DNA from: Perca fluviatilis
Taxonomy: Eukaryota > Chordata > Actinopteri > Perciformes > Percidae
Assembly: GCF_010015445.1 (NCBI RefSeq)
Contig: NC_053112.1
Span: forward strand, 32,209,583 to 32,273,582
Reading direction: 5' to 3'
Length of the DNA: 64,000 bases
Shown: in pieces, positions 11,739-24,129 of the stretch
Layout of the letters: each line of letters opens with the position of its first letter
Numbering within the stretch: position 1 is the first letter of the stretch
The notes under the pieces: generated by a model
The model's input: the letters and a program-made list of their open reading frames with translations, nothing else
Database searches by the model: none
Told to the model about the DNA's origin: nothing
Translations under genes and position numbers: made by a program

Positions 11739-12421
11739 ACATTGAATAGATTGGGATGAGATGTGCAAAGAAGCGTGTGTTACAATGTGTTTACAGTTAT
11801 TTCACTCACCAGCTTCGTCAGCTGATTTACATCAGAGGCTTTTAACTTAACGCAATTATTGTCTCTCAATATGAGTCAGTATCCAAACAGTGCTTAGGAG
11901 TTTCCCCAGTGTGTGATTAATAAAATCTCTTATCTTAATACATATCAGTTAGACCCCCCAAATAGTTAATTCAAGTTTGGATTGCACAAATATGACTTGA
12001 CCAATGAAAGTAAATGGGCAAAACATTATATAACAATATAGCTTTACTGGCCAGAATAAAAACAGGACATTAGTCAGTGCAAAAAGTCAAACATATACAA
12101 TAATTGAAAACAGGGTAGAAATAGTGCAATATCGAGTGTACTGAGATTTAAATATGAATGTAGTGCAAGGCAGTTCAGTGCAATGGCAATAATATTAACA
12201 ATATTGGAATAGTAAAATATACATAGGTAGATGACAGTAAAAAACGGCACTCAAATGTATAAATCTCAAAAAACTTTGCAAAAGGCAGCCAAAAAGAATA
12301 AAAACTATACATGAGGTAGATGACTGTTTAAAAAAAAAAGGCAGTCAAATGTAGAAAACTCAAAAAAAACTTTGCAAAAAAAGTTGCAAATGGCAGCCAT
12401 AAAAAAAAAAAAAAACTACCA
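11739..12421. other. Harbinger internal spacer beyond the Myb-like stop
   Basis: AT-rich sequence between the nested hAT element and the stop codon of the - strand Myb-like gene. It may contain that gene's 3' untranslated region. Repeated motifs such as AAAACTTTGCAAA (near 12271 and 12366) give a diverged short duplication. No coding region is seen. Confidence 0.5.
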
Positions 12422-12788
12422 CTACAATTTCTCAACAATCCTCTCAAGGAGGGACAACAACTGCCGTGTGTTTGCCTTGTTCTCGGCCTCGCTCTCCTCG
12501 TGGCGCCACTGCTCCCTGTTGAACTCCTCAGTGAGGAAATCCAGGATGGCATTTCTTTTTCTTTTCTTTGCGGGCGAGGGACTTGGCAGTGGTGACCTGC
12601 TGACTGCAGAGCTGCTACTGCTGGAGCTGCTAGCTGGGGATGAGGGCTCCTAAAGGAACAAGATAGATCTTGATTTACAATCCACAATTGTTTTTGACCA
12701 TGTCATGTGGGAATGATATGTGTGTATTATACACACACATATCATTTCCATACACACACACACATATACATATATATACATATACATG

Positions 12789-12860
<72 letters not shown>

Positions 12861-13310
12861 ACTGAAGGCATCAAAACTATGAATGAACACATATGGAATT
12901 ATGTACTTAACAAAAAAGTGTGAAATAACTGAAAACATGTCTTATATTTTAGATTCCTCAAAGTAGCCACCCTTTGCTTTTTTGATAACTCTGCAAACCC
13001 TTGGTGTTCTCTCAATGAGCTTCATGAGGTAGTCACCTGAAATGGTTTTCACTTCACAGGTGTGCTTTGTCAGGGTTAATTAGTGGAAATTTTGTCCCTT
13101 ATTAATAAAAAAAAGCAAAGGGTGGCTACTTTGAAGAATCTAAAATATAAGACATGTTTTCAGTTATTTCACACTTTTTTGTTAAGTACATAATTCCATA
13201 TGTGTTCATTCATAGTTTTGATGCCTTCAGTGAGAATCTACAATGTAAATAGTCATGAAAATAAAAAGGAAACGCATTGAATGAGAAAGTTTGTCCAAAC
13301 ATTTGGCCTG

Positions 13311-13343
<33 letters not shown>

Positions 13344-14442
13344 CACACAATACAATAAGAACATGTTCTGCTATTCCAGACCACAAAATGTAGTGCATTA
13401 CATACCATGAGGATTGCCGCGGGATCTACATCCACAGAACAGGATGCCACTAACACAGGAGGGTCGACTGAGGGCCTGGCACCCAACACCTCGTGCATGT
13501 CCTCGTAGAATTGCCAGGTTGCAGCGGTCACTTCCCCCCTGTCTGTACCTGACCCTGTTCTTGTAGTTCTTAGTTCCTGGAAGGACACACAACAAACACC
13601 AAAATAATGCCTACAACCATACAGTATGCATTCATTGCATTGTATTGAGATTGAAGATGCAGTTTTTTTTTTCTCAACCGAACATCACATACCTTGTATT
13701 TCTGTTTAAGATTCTCCCACTTCTTTGCTGCCTGTTGGCCAGTCAGTTTCCCCTCCAACCCAATTTCTTTCACCAGCGTCCTGTATCATAACCAACAACA
13801 ATGTACATGTAAATGAACAGGAATGAATTACAAATGATTACAATATAGTAACAGTTACAAATATACAGTACCAATACAATAATGAATGCATGACTCACTC
13901 CCAAAGTTGCTTTGCAGCATATTTGGATTTCAGAAACAGTGGTTCCTTTTCAGACCTAAAGTGGATTAGCTGCCGGGTTTCCTCTGGCGTCCCTGTGTGA
14001 CACTGGATGGTAAATGTACAGTAAAACGACAAAATAATATTTACGCCTCCCCTTCCCGACATCGTAGTTACAGTTGTCTCTCTCCCCAACAAAGCACATA
14101 GCAAGCTAGTGGCTACAGTTTTACGTCTCCCCCCAAAATAAAACACATCGTGACTAGCTAGAGTTGTCCCCCCCCCCAGAACAAAGCACATAACGTTAGC
14201 TAGCTAGCAGGACTGGACTTGTACAAAAAACTGTAGATATGCATGGAGTCCATTCAAATGAAATGTGGGACTGTTGTGCAAATCAGCAAACTAGCGATTT
14301 TTAAAAACGTTTCAACATGGTTGCAACTATATATGTACAGGACTGTGTAGAGCACAAAACAACACTGTCGTAATTTTTAAATACATTTTTTAAGCCGAGA
14401 ATACTTACATTTATGGGTCTCTCTGGTCGACCTGGCAGCCAT
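12422..14442 (-). CDS. Harbinger Myb/SANT-like DNA-binding protein, five exons
   Basis: Exons (- strand): 14442-14409, 13992-13899, 13780-13693, 13576-13406 and 12649-12422. All junctions are GT/AG and keep frame, giving 204 aa. Residues 10-72 form a Myb/SANT-type domain with tryptophans W12, W42 and W64 and the segment GQQAAKKWENLKQKYK. The middle (about 83-105) holds TAATWQFYEDMHEVLGARPS, a conserved stretch in Harbinger Myb partners. A Ser-rich linker and a KKRKR nuclear localisation motif (156-160) follow. The end (about 165-204) is helical and charged, a likely oligomerisation segment. In this superfamily the Myb protein binds the inverted repeats and brings the transposase to the nucleus. 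The splice model is my inference but is unusually clean. The last intron carries the Tc1 snap-back insertion and a TA microsatellite. Confidence 0.88.
12798..12856. repeat. (TA)n microsatellite
   Basis: TA tract with mixed CA/TA flank from about 12739. It abuts, and may have grown from, the left end of the Tc1 derivative. Confidence 0.95.
12857..13312 (-). mobile_element. Snap-back Tc1-like derivative
   Basis: Two nearly identical arms (about 12857-12983 and 13108-13235) lie in inverted orientation around a loop of about 124 bp. The left arm plus loop encodes, on the - strand, the C-terminus of a Tc1-type transposase (YLMKLIERTPRVCRVIKK then GGYFEESKI, stop at 12942-12944). The right arm is an inverted copy of the same 3' region and continues into a typical Tc1 terminus ending near TTTGGCCTGTA (13302-13312). 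The left terminus is replaced by a TA microsatellite. It lies inside an intron of the Myb-like gene. Confidence 0.8.
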
Positions 14443-14605
14443 GTTCCTTGTTGTGCAATGTATGCAATGTACCCCTGCTGGCGAAGTCAGCTCGCGTCCT
14501 TACTTGGTCGGAAGGGACATCTGACCCTCCCCCTAAGCCCTAACACTCGATCAAGACGAGGATTCGGACAGCACTAGCTCTCACGTGAACGCGCACAATG
14601 AGGGA

Positions 14606-14648
14606 TAAGACAAAGGGTAAGGGATAAGGGGAGGATTCGGATTCAGCC
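14606..14648 (-). repeat. Harbinger right terminal inverted repeat
   Basis: 43-bp terminal repeat, followed by the TTA duplication at 14649-14651. Confidence 0.93.
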
Positions 14649-14651
14649 TTA

Positions 14652-16002
14652 GCCCTTGGAGCTGAAAGGTGCCTATAAAAAGCCTGTTCTAATTCACAAG
14701 TAGAAATGTGATCAAACCATAATGCAATCTGTTGCAGCCTTTTTGATTACAAGCTAAAATGTTGGTGGGGATATTTTAGGTTTCTTGAACGTTGGTAGAA
14801 AAATAGCCATACCATCCACACATAAATATAAACCTGTGCCTTAAACACTAAACACATGCACCATGTTAGTACTCACAAGTTGGTGGAAGACTAGGCGACA
14901 AATGGCAGGAGATATCTAATCCCACCAGGGTCCAAGGAGAGCTTCTTGGTTATCTGTTTAATGAACACAAATGTCAGTCTTCTTACTCAATTAAATCAGC
15001 TTTGCAACACATTCATGACATCCTGCAGAGGCGTCACCATTTAATGGCACACACTGAAAGGCAGAAACAATGCATCTGGTCCATGAACAACAAAAGGTTA
15101 ATTCATTGTTTTTTCATGAATTAGTTATTAAGTAGGGCAATTTTCGGTCCTTTGAACACCTGACTTGTCTTAACTATAGCGAGCTAAAGATATACAATGG
15201 TAAGGTAAGGGAAGGATGTGTATGTGACTATATACCAGACTATCTTTACTGCCCATAGTTAATTGATTACATGCCTTTGTTTCATGTACTGTATCTCCAT
15301 GCAAACTTCGCTGAACTTTGATGTCTGTATGAAGCAACCCAGAGAAGAATGCTACTACACGTTTAAGTATTAAAAGAGAAAAACCTAAAACACATTGAGT
15401 TGTTACTGAGTGATACCTTTCCTCCATATACTTTCCCTTTAGTACAGGTTCAATGCACACAATGGGGCCCCTCTGTTTCCTAATCGGCTTCTATAACAAA
15501 TACTACATTCTGCCTACTTTTACCATATTGTGGCTTCAGATAAAGACAATGGACAGAAGCATTTAGCAACTAAATAACAACTAGTTCAGTTTGTTCAACT
15601 TCAACATCAGTAGCCTCTGTTTTCCAACTCCATGCTGCATTTTCATTGACAAATCCAAATGTTATTTTTTCAAAACATGTTTGGAGTTAGTTTTCAATAT
15701 GATAGTCATCATCGACAACATCACTGCAAAAATCTTGTGGACTTTTTGGGCTCCCAACTTTTAACGAGTTTAACCAAAGGATAGCTCATAGCATTTTTTA
15801 TTTGTCATATCCATAAAGTTTAGTCATGTTTACTGAAAGGAATGCTATGATGACGTATATCGTATATGGGTATACGTGCAGTTTAGTATCCCAAATTATT
15901 TTCCAAAAACTGAGTGTCCAAAATGATGAGGGTCTTATTTAAGACAGTTACCCTAACCCTAACCATAACCATAATTTAACAATAACCCAAAGACCAGAGG
16001 CC
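14652..16002. other. Gene-free spacer
   Basis: No supported coding region. A short AACCCT/AACCAT run near 15951-15975 is telomere-like but only about two units long. The rest is AT-rich unique-looking sequence. Confidence 0.5.
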
Positions 16003-16258
16003 TGAGGCCTGTACTACGAAGCAGGATTTGGCGTTAACGAGCTAACTTAAGGCTCAACCCAGGATTTTCTGTACTACCAAGGTGGATTAGTTGTTATCGG
16101 GTTCAATCGCCGTGGTAACTCATGATGAACACCTAACCTGGTCGGGAGCAGGTTAAGTTGGAGATCAGAGATCAACCGGTGTTAAAGCACCGCCTACTGA
16201 CCAATCAATACTCGATTGATAATGGCGTCACCGTTCTTAAAGAAGATCAGGCGGAGCT
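16003..16258 (+). mobile_element. Probable Harbinger-type element 5' fragment
   Basis: It begins GGCCTGTACTACGAAGCAGG and runs through a second CTGTACTACCAAG unit to ACCGGTGTTAAAGCACCG, a pattern I associate with a dispersed fish DNA transposon end. It stops at a GA microsatellite. The matching right end is not found, so it is probably truncated. Confidence 0.4.
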
Positions 16259-16261
16259 CGG

Positions 16262-16264
<3 letters not shown>

Positions 16265-16350
<86 letters not shown>
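16265..16350. repeat. (AG)n microsatellite
   Basis: About 43 perfect AG units. The Arg-Glu and Ser-Leu frames across it are not genes. Confidence 0.97.
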
Positions 16351-16354
<4 letters not shown>

Positions 16355-16502
16355 AGTTGCTACCCCCATTAATAAATATTGAGTATGCTAGCACAACCAT
16401 AACCTGTTAGAAGCGGTTCGGCAGTGACGACAACATCAGGTAACGTTACTCGTTTTTAATATCTTCGGTAACAGTTCGTTCCCTTAGCCAAGTATTACTG
16501 TC

Positions 16503-16514
16503 AACACACACACA

Positions 16515-16557
<43 letters not shown>
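16503..16557. repeat. (CA)n microsatellite
   Basis: CA tract with one CAAA interruption near 16514. Confidence 0.95.
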
Positions 16558-16559
<2 letters not shown>

Positions 16560-16802
16560 CTATGACTTTGACACAAGACATGTTGGTATGCCGCTAACAA
16601 ATTAAAAGCTAACGTTCTGCAAACAAAGCAAACAGCTAGCTAACAGCAAATTAGCTTTTTTGTTCACGTCAACTCGACACGCGCGTATTTACCTTTTTGT
16701 GCATCGTCATAAGACTCCATCCGCGACAGTCACATCCCTGTGATCACTTGTTTTGACTGCCTGTAGCTTGACGTTTTGGCCTTTCCCTCTCCACCTGTCC
16801 GC

Positions 16803-16872
16803 CGTTGTTGTTGTTGTTGTTGTTGTTGTTGTTCTTTTTCTTCTTCTTCTTCTTCTTCTTCTTCTTCTTCTT
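16803..16872. repeat. (TTG)n / (TTC)n compound microsatellite
   Basis: About ten TTG units (16803-16832) followed by TTC units (about 16840-16872). Confidence 0.95.
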
Positions 16873-18078
16873 GTATTATTTGGCTGTTTTCTGCATGAAC
16901 TTTCCGGGTGTGGGTAAATAAATAAATAAAATCGTATCCTCAAGCATTAAAAGGTAATAATATGCATAGGCCCAATTTAGTTTGAGTTCAACTAAATTAA
17001 ATACAACTACTATATTAATGATACAAATAAAAATGGATTAAAACTGGCTTAACATATTACTGTACATTTTCAGACTCACCCCACCCACCTCCAACAACAA
17101 AACATTGTCTGTGATATTTCACAGTTGAAATAATGTTTTAATTAGCTTTCACTTTATTAATACACTAATGTAATACACAACCATACCAGAATAAGCGTTC
17201 CAGCTCCAAAATACCTAATTTGCCCATGAGGATGATTAGCTAAAAATTTAAAACAAATGATTACTATTGTCATGACTATTAAAATCTTATTGGTGTGGAA
17301 AAATTGAAAACCATTACAAAACTCCAATTGCAGTTACATACTTTTGTAATATTTAGAGCATCCCCGTGTGTTTATGCACTTTTTATTGAAGTAAATAACA
17401 TACACTATGTTAGTCATATACTAGTAATAGTATTTGTTTAGCACAGACACTGCAACATGTGAATAGTCCAGTTGTTTAAATGTAAAACAGGTGTTTTAAA
17501 ATTGAATTGAGTCAAGATTCTGAACTGTTAGGCCAAGCTGCACTATGGTAACACAACATCAAATGGGATGGTCAACAAACACAACACTTTGGCAGGCGCA
17601 GGGGAAAACTTGCCTCAGTGTCTGGGACTGTGCAGTTTGCCTACAGGCCACAGGACAGCTGCTAGAAGCCAGCTTTTTTCGCCTCGCCTGCCTGTCTGTC
17701 ACTCTCTTTCTCTCCGGCTCAGAGGCTCGCTTCATTGCCTCTGTCAGTTGTGAGCCGGTGGTTTTGCCTCCACTCTCTGTCACCCCTCTGTCAGGCCCTG
17801 ACTGATAAAGCTAGCACCAGCGCCAATCTCCATCCTTCAGCTCCGTTGGCTGTTCCTGGACTCCATTCCACCACTAATTAGCTCTTCAGAGATTTCACTT
17901 CATGGAAGCAGGGGGTTGGTGATGGGGTGATGATGGAGGCTTGAGGGGCGGGGTGGGGTAAGGAGAAGAGGAGGCAGGAGGATGTATGCGGAGGAGTAAG
18001 TCTTATTGGATATCATGGCTCCAATGACATCAGTGCACTGATTCTTGTACTGACAGACCAATGAAGTCCAAAGCAAAG

Positions 18079-18081
<3 letters not shown>

Positions 18082-18136
<55 letters not shown>

Positions 18137-18137
18137 C
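18082..18137. repeat. (GATA)n microsatellite
   Basis: About 14 GATA units. Confidence 0.96.
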
Positions 18138-19178
18138 ATAATCTGCTAAGTGTCTTAAGTCTTTGGTCAAATAGAGGGAAAGAGGCGTCTCACTAATGTC
18201 CTGCCTCTGTCGGGCCAACATGAACCACTGCAGGTCCTCAGGTGATTAACATGTTGGCAGGGGTTCCTACATGAAAAGACCCCTGTTTCTCTGTCTACTA
18301 GTGTGTAAATATCGTGCTTGCGGAATATGAAAGTAGTGCAACTATAAGGTACAAAAACATAGGGAAAAAAGATCAAGAGTGGGTCTCACATCAAGGAGGA
18401 CCCTGAGGATGTCTTTGTTGTCAACTTCAGAAGGGGGAAGAGAGGAGCAGAGGAGGAAACTGGCAGAAGGGGGAAAGATGCCAGAGAGAGCTCAAAGGAT
18501 TCGGTCTGGGCAAGGTGATCGGTATTCCTCGGCAGTCTGCCTTCTGGCTCAGATCAGTGGGAGTAAGCTGGCAGCCAAGCCAGAGGGCATAACAGCACAA
18601 ACACACCTTCAGCACTACACTGCTAGAGGCTTGGCTTCACAATCTAGAGGGGTGGGAGTTGGAGGGAGAGACAGAGGGGAGACAAGGAGAAAATAAATAC
18701 ACTGTAATTATCTTCAAATCATCAACTGCTGACATCCATTGTAAATATGTGTGTATGTGCACATATTCCAGTAAAAGCCATAATGCATCACCTACTGTTG
18801 TGTCAAAACAATAGTTCATCAGATGAGATTCAGCCGTGGGTTATGTGTGGTGAAGGTACTGAGGTCACCAGTCAGGCAGACTCATCCTCAGGCAAGCAAT
18901 GTCGTGTCTACTCACATCATCACCTTGCTCTTGGATGAAATCCAAAAAACCCTTAATGTGTGACGAGTAAGAGACTGTACACAAGCATGACACACTCCTT
19001 GCATTAGACACCTACATGGCCCTTGCGGATGTTCTGTTACAGCTCTGACTAAAGGTCTTAACAGGTGCCTGATGGGTGGGCAGAACTGGGCAGGGCACAC
19101 CAATGAAGTGCTCACACACGCACAAAGTGTTGTGACAGGTACCAGATGTCCTGGCAAAGGTCAACTTTCTCCATTTCC

Positions 19179-19203
19179 CACACACACACACACACACACA
19201 CAC
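19179..19203. repeat. (CA)n microsatellite
   Basis: About 12 CA units, then interrupted CA-rich sequence to 19218. Confidence 0.9.
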
Positions 19204-20032
19204 GCACATGCACACACATTGCATTTGGCCGTGATGTGTATTCCATGCAGTGCGTGTCCCAAAGCACCTGTGGTCTGACACACAGTCAGTGGCTATGGCT
19301 ACACCATGTTGTTGCTACTGTAAGATGAGACAAGGGAAAAATGTACGTAACATCAGGTCACTCCTAGGTCACAGGTCAGGGGCCGAGAAGATCTATTTGG
19401 CCATACTCCATCACTAAAGCTGTCCTGTGTTCAAGTATGAATTTATGTCTGTCTCTAAAAGTTGATGGAGTCGAAGCAGCTGCATGACAAGGGAATGTTG
19501 TGTTCCGGGACTGAACTTGAGGTATTTGCACAACAAGAAGATTTAGGTGAGCATCTGTGTTTGCGGTGCCATTAATATCATTGCATAGCCCAAACTTGAC
19601 AGCTTTAGCAGGAGATACTGTAAATACACAGTTGGGATTGCACTACAGGACACTACATTGTGGTTAAACTGCTTATTCCTAAATCTCCACGATTGAGATT
19701 TCATTAAATGCTTCTGCTCCTGAAAATGAAAAAATGAAAATGAATACAAGTTTGTAAACAAAAAGGAACCACACAAAACTTAGTTTGAGAAACTGTGAGA
19801 GAAAAGACATAAATCCAACTAAAAGATTCTATCTTAAAAAGACCAATGGAGCCAGAACATACGGCATTTAATTTGATACCAATCTGTACACATGATTAAC
19901 TGTAGCACTCGCTTTACTGAAAATTGTTTATGCAATTAAAACTGCTTTTAAGAGCCAAGTTTCAACTTTCTTGCTTGTCCATGGGAGAACCTCACACATT
20001 ATGCACCAGCATCTCGTAGATTGTTTAAAGCT

Positions 20033-20352
20033 ATAGTGCGTAGTTTCTGCCGCCCACATGATACAAGCCTTACGTGATCGCGCACGCGCCCCCACCCCCA
20101 CCCCTCCTCCACACAGTGGCTAGTAGCCAAGGAGGACACTCACATGATGCACTCTTCAGAAGAGGTAATTATCTTCACTCGAGCTTCTGCGCGGGAAAGT
20201 CACCGGACGACACAATCTTCTGAACATAGCCATACTGACAAATACAGAGAGAGTTGTGTGGAGCTGATAGTCTTAATTAGCTTTGTAGCAACTCATTTGG
20301 CAATGGCTTGAATGTAACTTGCGTTTATTAATATTAAAAAGTTACGCACAAA
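20033..20352. mobile_element. Possible MITE
   Basis: The left end reads TATAGTGCGTAGTTTCTG and the right end AAAAAGTTACGCACA. The inward GTGCGTA motif is therefore repeated in inverse. The neighbouring AAAGC on both sides may be part of a target duplication. Family unknown. Confidence 0.4.
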
Positions 20353-23300
20353 AGCGTTAACAGTGATCAAAGTATGGAAACAGTGGAAACATTGTGGAGC
20401 ACAATGTAGAACAAAATGACACCAGTAACAATGCAGGAATAAAATGAGATTATGAATGAATCTATTGCCTCAGTGCATGCTGGGACGGTTTTCAACACAC
20501 CTACCTCATAAACCCCAATCATATTATTAGCATTCAGCCAATCATATGAATGCTGCTCATGGTTTCAACTATCCACTAATTTTGCCTTTATTTCAAAATA
20601 AGAGTGCACTCTTCCCCAAGATAACTTCATATAGGATTTGCAAATCAATCCTCAAACTGCTTTTGAAGAACCAAATTAGCTGGGTGAGAATAAAACAGGA
20701 TTAGTTTGGCCTGATATCGGCTTGCTACCCTGAATTAGTTAAGCTCCATCCATTTCATCATCGATGATGATGAAAAAGTGAAAAACAATATTCTCGAAGT
20801 CGATTAAAACTTAATATAAGTAACACCCTGACAAAGACAAACACGACAACACAGCATTCTCTTGGTAATTCAGAGAACACGCAATCACTGTAACATACAA
20901 GTCAGTTATTATATGATTTAAACTTCCGCAGATACCTTCATCTCCTCATGTTCTCACATAATGGCATCTCCATTAGATGGCTGCAATTAGTTAAACTGAC
21001 ATTTTCATCCACACTATTGTACGTCTTCCTTTTGTTTTATTTCAATTTCTAAAGCCTAACACCTTTTAACATCATGTGCTCATACATGGTGCAAATTGAT
21101 GCCTCCCCAAATTTAAATGGTAACATCCTTAATTGACTGCTCACTGATATGACTTAAAATTATAAAGATATAAAGTATACAACCTCTAAGAAACCTAGCC
21201 TTGATTTCAGATTTTGTTTCCTTTTCCTTAAAGTGCCCATTTCTCAGAATAACTCACTCTTACAGAACTCAGTGTGGTGTTGACCTAGACTGTCAAAACT
21301 ACTATATGTAGAGTGTCCTGAGATAACTTCTGGTATGATTTGACACTATTAATAAAATGAAATAGATTTGAATGTATACTATATACTATATATGTATTAT
21401 TTTATTGCCGATTTATGGCATCTTAAAAATGTCAGTTAAAAGTCAATAAGTGGTTGCACCCTGCACATTTGTAATGAGATTCAAATAGTGTTAATGGTAC
21501 ATGCGCTGGTATTCTTTAAGTCCTTCTAAAAACTACTGGTAACCAAATATGTTACATTACAAAACCACTGTGTCCATTTTAACTGCATTTTGATATAGTG
21601 TCTGTTGGTTAAGCATCTAGTCAGTACATTATCCAAATGTTATTTCAAACAAATGAAATGGCCATTACACTGGGCAAATTTCAGGGAGAATTTAATAACA
21701 TTATTATTATTAGTATTGTTATTTTTATTATATTAATACAAAAAAATATAAATATATAGACTAAATGTATCTGTATAGTCTTTTAAACTATGTTACAGAT
21801 TTTGGAAACAAACGTAAGAAACATTTCCCTTTAAGTTAATGTTAAATTCTAAATCTCCTCTTTCACTATTTATGCAATTACATTTTCATGAAGTCAGACC
21901 TTGAGTTTCCGTTAAGACTGATGTGTAGAGAAACTCATTTGAGAGACATGAATGCATTTTTGATGTGCTTAATCCAATACAGGCTTAATGATGAATAATC
22001 TTCATTATTATTCTATAGCTTAGATAATGTAGTGTTACAATTGATCAATATGATGCCATTTTGAACCTTTGGTAGTATCCTTGGAGATTTTTAAGAACAT
22101 CACTCTTCAAGGCTGCAGCGAAGAAGAAACTAAAGTATCATCCGATGTTGTCTCGACTCAAATTGCCATTCTGCTTGTGCTTTTCAACCTCATGAACAGA
22201 TCATAACCAAGCACTCTCCTTTGGATGGAAACGAGAGAAGGCCTTGCTGTTTTAAGGTCTTAAGTGGAATCTTAATGTGTGTTTTTCCCTCTACTAACCA
22301 ACCCTTATGTTTCCCCGCTGCACAAGGTCGACACATTCACATGCCAGAGATGGAATTAAATAAATAACTGCAAGAAACAATTAGCGATGCATCAATAGTC
22401 GGATCAATAGTGATGTTGGTAATTATCATTTGGGATAGGGGAGATGGTCTTTCCTTATTGATGCTCTCTAATTCACAGGTATAACCTCAGGGCGGCCAGA
22501 ATAAATCAAAACACATCAAGGTAAAGCACATTCACATCTGTCATTCCTTTATGACAGATGTGAATAAATATTGCCCCGTGACTTCAAATATTTAAAGCTG
22601 AAGTTTGCTTGCACGTGTTATGGTCATCATGAGCTGTTTCAAATTCCGAATGCAGCTTTGATTAGGTCTTTATGCTTCAAACAGTGAATGCTGATTTATA
22701 GTCAATAAAGGTGGTGAAAACAAATTAAATAGATTTAACAAATGCAATCTCTCAATTTAAGAATGTTGATTGAAATAATCTAATATTTGAGGAAAAGGCT
22801 AATGTGTTTTATTTAACTGCAAAATAGAAATGTTGTCATTTTTATTGTAAGTAATATGTTAAGTTGTATCTGTTAAGTTTAAGTTTTCCTTATGTTTTTT
22901 ATTTGTTTATGTTGTAGAATAAATACTTCTGACATCCAATCTTATTAAATAGGTTCAACAAATTTGTAGCCATATTTATTTTAATTCCCACTCAGGCATG
23001 ATGTCTAATGAAATGTGACACTTATTATTATTATTTAATTTCAGGCAATTTATTTTAGACTGAATGAAAAAGCAGATGCCAAATTAACTCTGACCTAGCC
23101 ACTTTCTTGAGCCAATTACAGTCTATCACATTAACCCCTATCACAGTAAGTACAACGTGTACACTGCTCTACACCAGAACAAAGAGCCATGTTCCCAGAG
23201 CATTTAACCAATCACTTATGCTACATCTAATTAATAGCGTGTTTCACAGAACTGAGCTTCAATTATAGTGTAGCCCTAGAAGGCTGGAAGGCCCTGGAAA

Positions 23301-23830
23301 GAATTGAAATATTCGAGTCTTGTTAAGTTCTCCATTTGGTAGCAAAGAATTCAGATCCTGCAGGCATTAAAACATTGAAGTAATGAGCATAACTTCTGTT
23401 TAGTGATTAAAGGGTTGATTAATGTTCAGCATTGTCCATTTCTGTGTTTGTCTTCTGAGAATACGACACCAGATCATTATCGATTCATCCATTAATTATT
23501 CGGTCAATACAAAGTCAGAAAATATTGACAATTTCCATCACGATATCCTGGAGATCCAGCATCTTTAGATTAGTTGTTATGTCTGTCAAACAGTCCCAAA
23601 ACCCAAAGGTACTCATATTTGTATCACATAAGACAGAGAAAAGCAGCAAATCCTCACATATGAGAAGCTGGAAACAAAAGATGTTTGGCAGTTTTAGCTT
23701 TAAAAATGATTTAAACAATTAATCAATTATTGAAAATAGTTGCAGATACATTTTTGGTTGGTAAGTATAATATTCAGCTGCCCAAATTATGACTAATTTG
23801 CTTCAAATTAGGAACAAATGTCTACTCCAT
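20353..23830. other. Gene-free, largely repeat-free AT-rich region
   Basis: Long stretch with few recognisable repeats and no coding region. It has many homeodomain-type ATTA/TAAT cores and a perfect hairpin at 22530-22565. It is a candidate for conserved regulatory DNA of ednra, but conservation cannot be judged from one sequence. Confidence 0.4.
22530..22565. repeat. Perfect 15-bp inverted repeat
   Basis: ATTCACATCTGTCAT (22530-22544) and its exact complement (22551-22565) are separated by 6 bp. Each arm contains CATCTG (E-box) and CTGTCA/TGACAG (TALE homeodomain core). Confidence 0.9.
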
Positions 23831-24060
23831 TTTATCAGAATCAGAATCAGAAAAGCTTTATTGCCAAGTACATTTTTTACACATACAAGGAATTTGTTTT
23901 GGTGTCGTAGGTGCATGTCACACATTATCTAAAATAAGTTAAACAAACAGGTTAACAGAACAGACAATATACTGGATGGTATCATATATAAGCCAGTGTA
24001 CGAACCACAGGATGAGATCTGAAGTATACACTCATAGTTCTTTTTTACTATTAACTATTG
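23831..24060 (-). repeat. LINE/SINE 3'-tail-like repeat
   Basis: ATCAGAATCAGAATCAG followed by AAAAGCTTTATTGCCAAG (about 23835-23870) is the reverse of a 3' terminal motif shared by several fish non-LTR retroelements. The body is short and non-coding. Confidence 0.5.
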
Positions 24061-24129
24061 ACAAAATGGGACTTGCAGTAATACAATTTTACCAAGCGTG
24101 TCTCCTCTAATTACAGTAATCTTCTATAT

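Larger units (their letters stand above)
9191..14648. mobile_element. Complete PIF/Harbinger DNA transposon
   Basis: Terminal inverted repeats of 43 bp (9191-9233 and 14606-14648) differ at one position, the outermost base. Both contain CTGAATCCGAATCCTCCCC read inward. The flanking TTA target duplication (9188-9190 and 14649-14651) matches the TWA preference of PIF/Harbinger. The element encodes the two proteins this superfamily needs: a DDE transposase (9540-10526, +) and a Myb/SANT-like DNA-binding partner (12422-14442, -), arranged tail to tail. It has been invaded by a hAT element (10887-11730) and a Tc1 derivative (about 12857-13312). Neither insertion interrupts coding sequence. Confidence 0.93.
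16900..20030. other. Gene-free spacer
   Basis: No gene supported. It contains a GATA microsatellite (18082-18137) and a short CA tract (19179-19203). The 17545-17805 frame has no recognisable domain and a composition like the flanks, so it is not called. Confidence 0.5.

Noticed and set aside
15951..15975. Telomere-like AACCCT repeats
   Set aside because: Only about two exact units; too short for an interstitial telomere.
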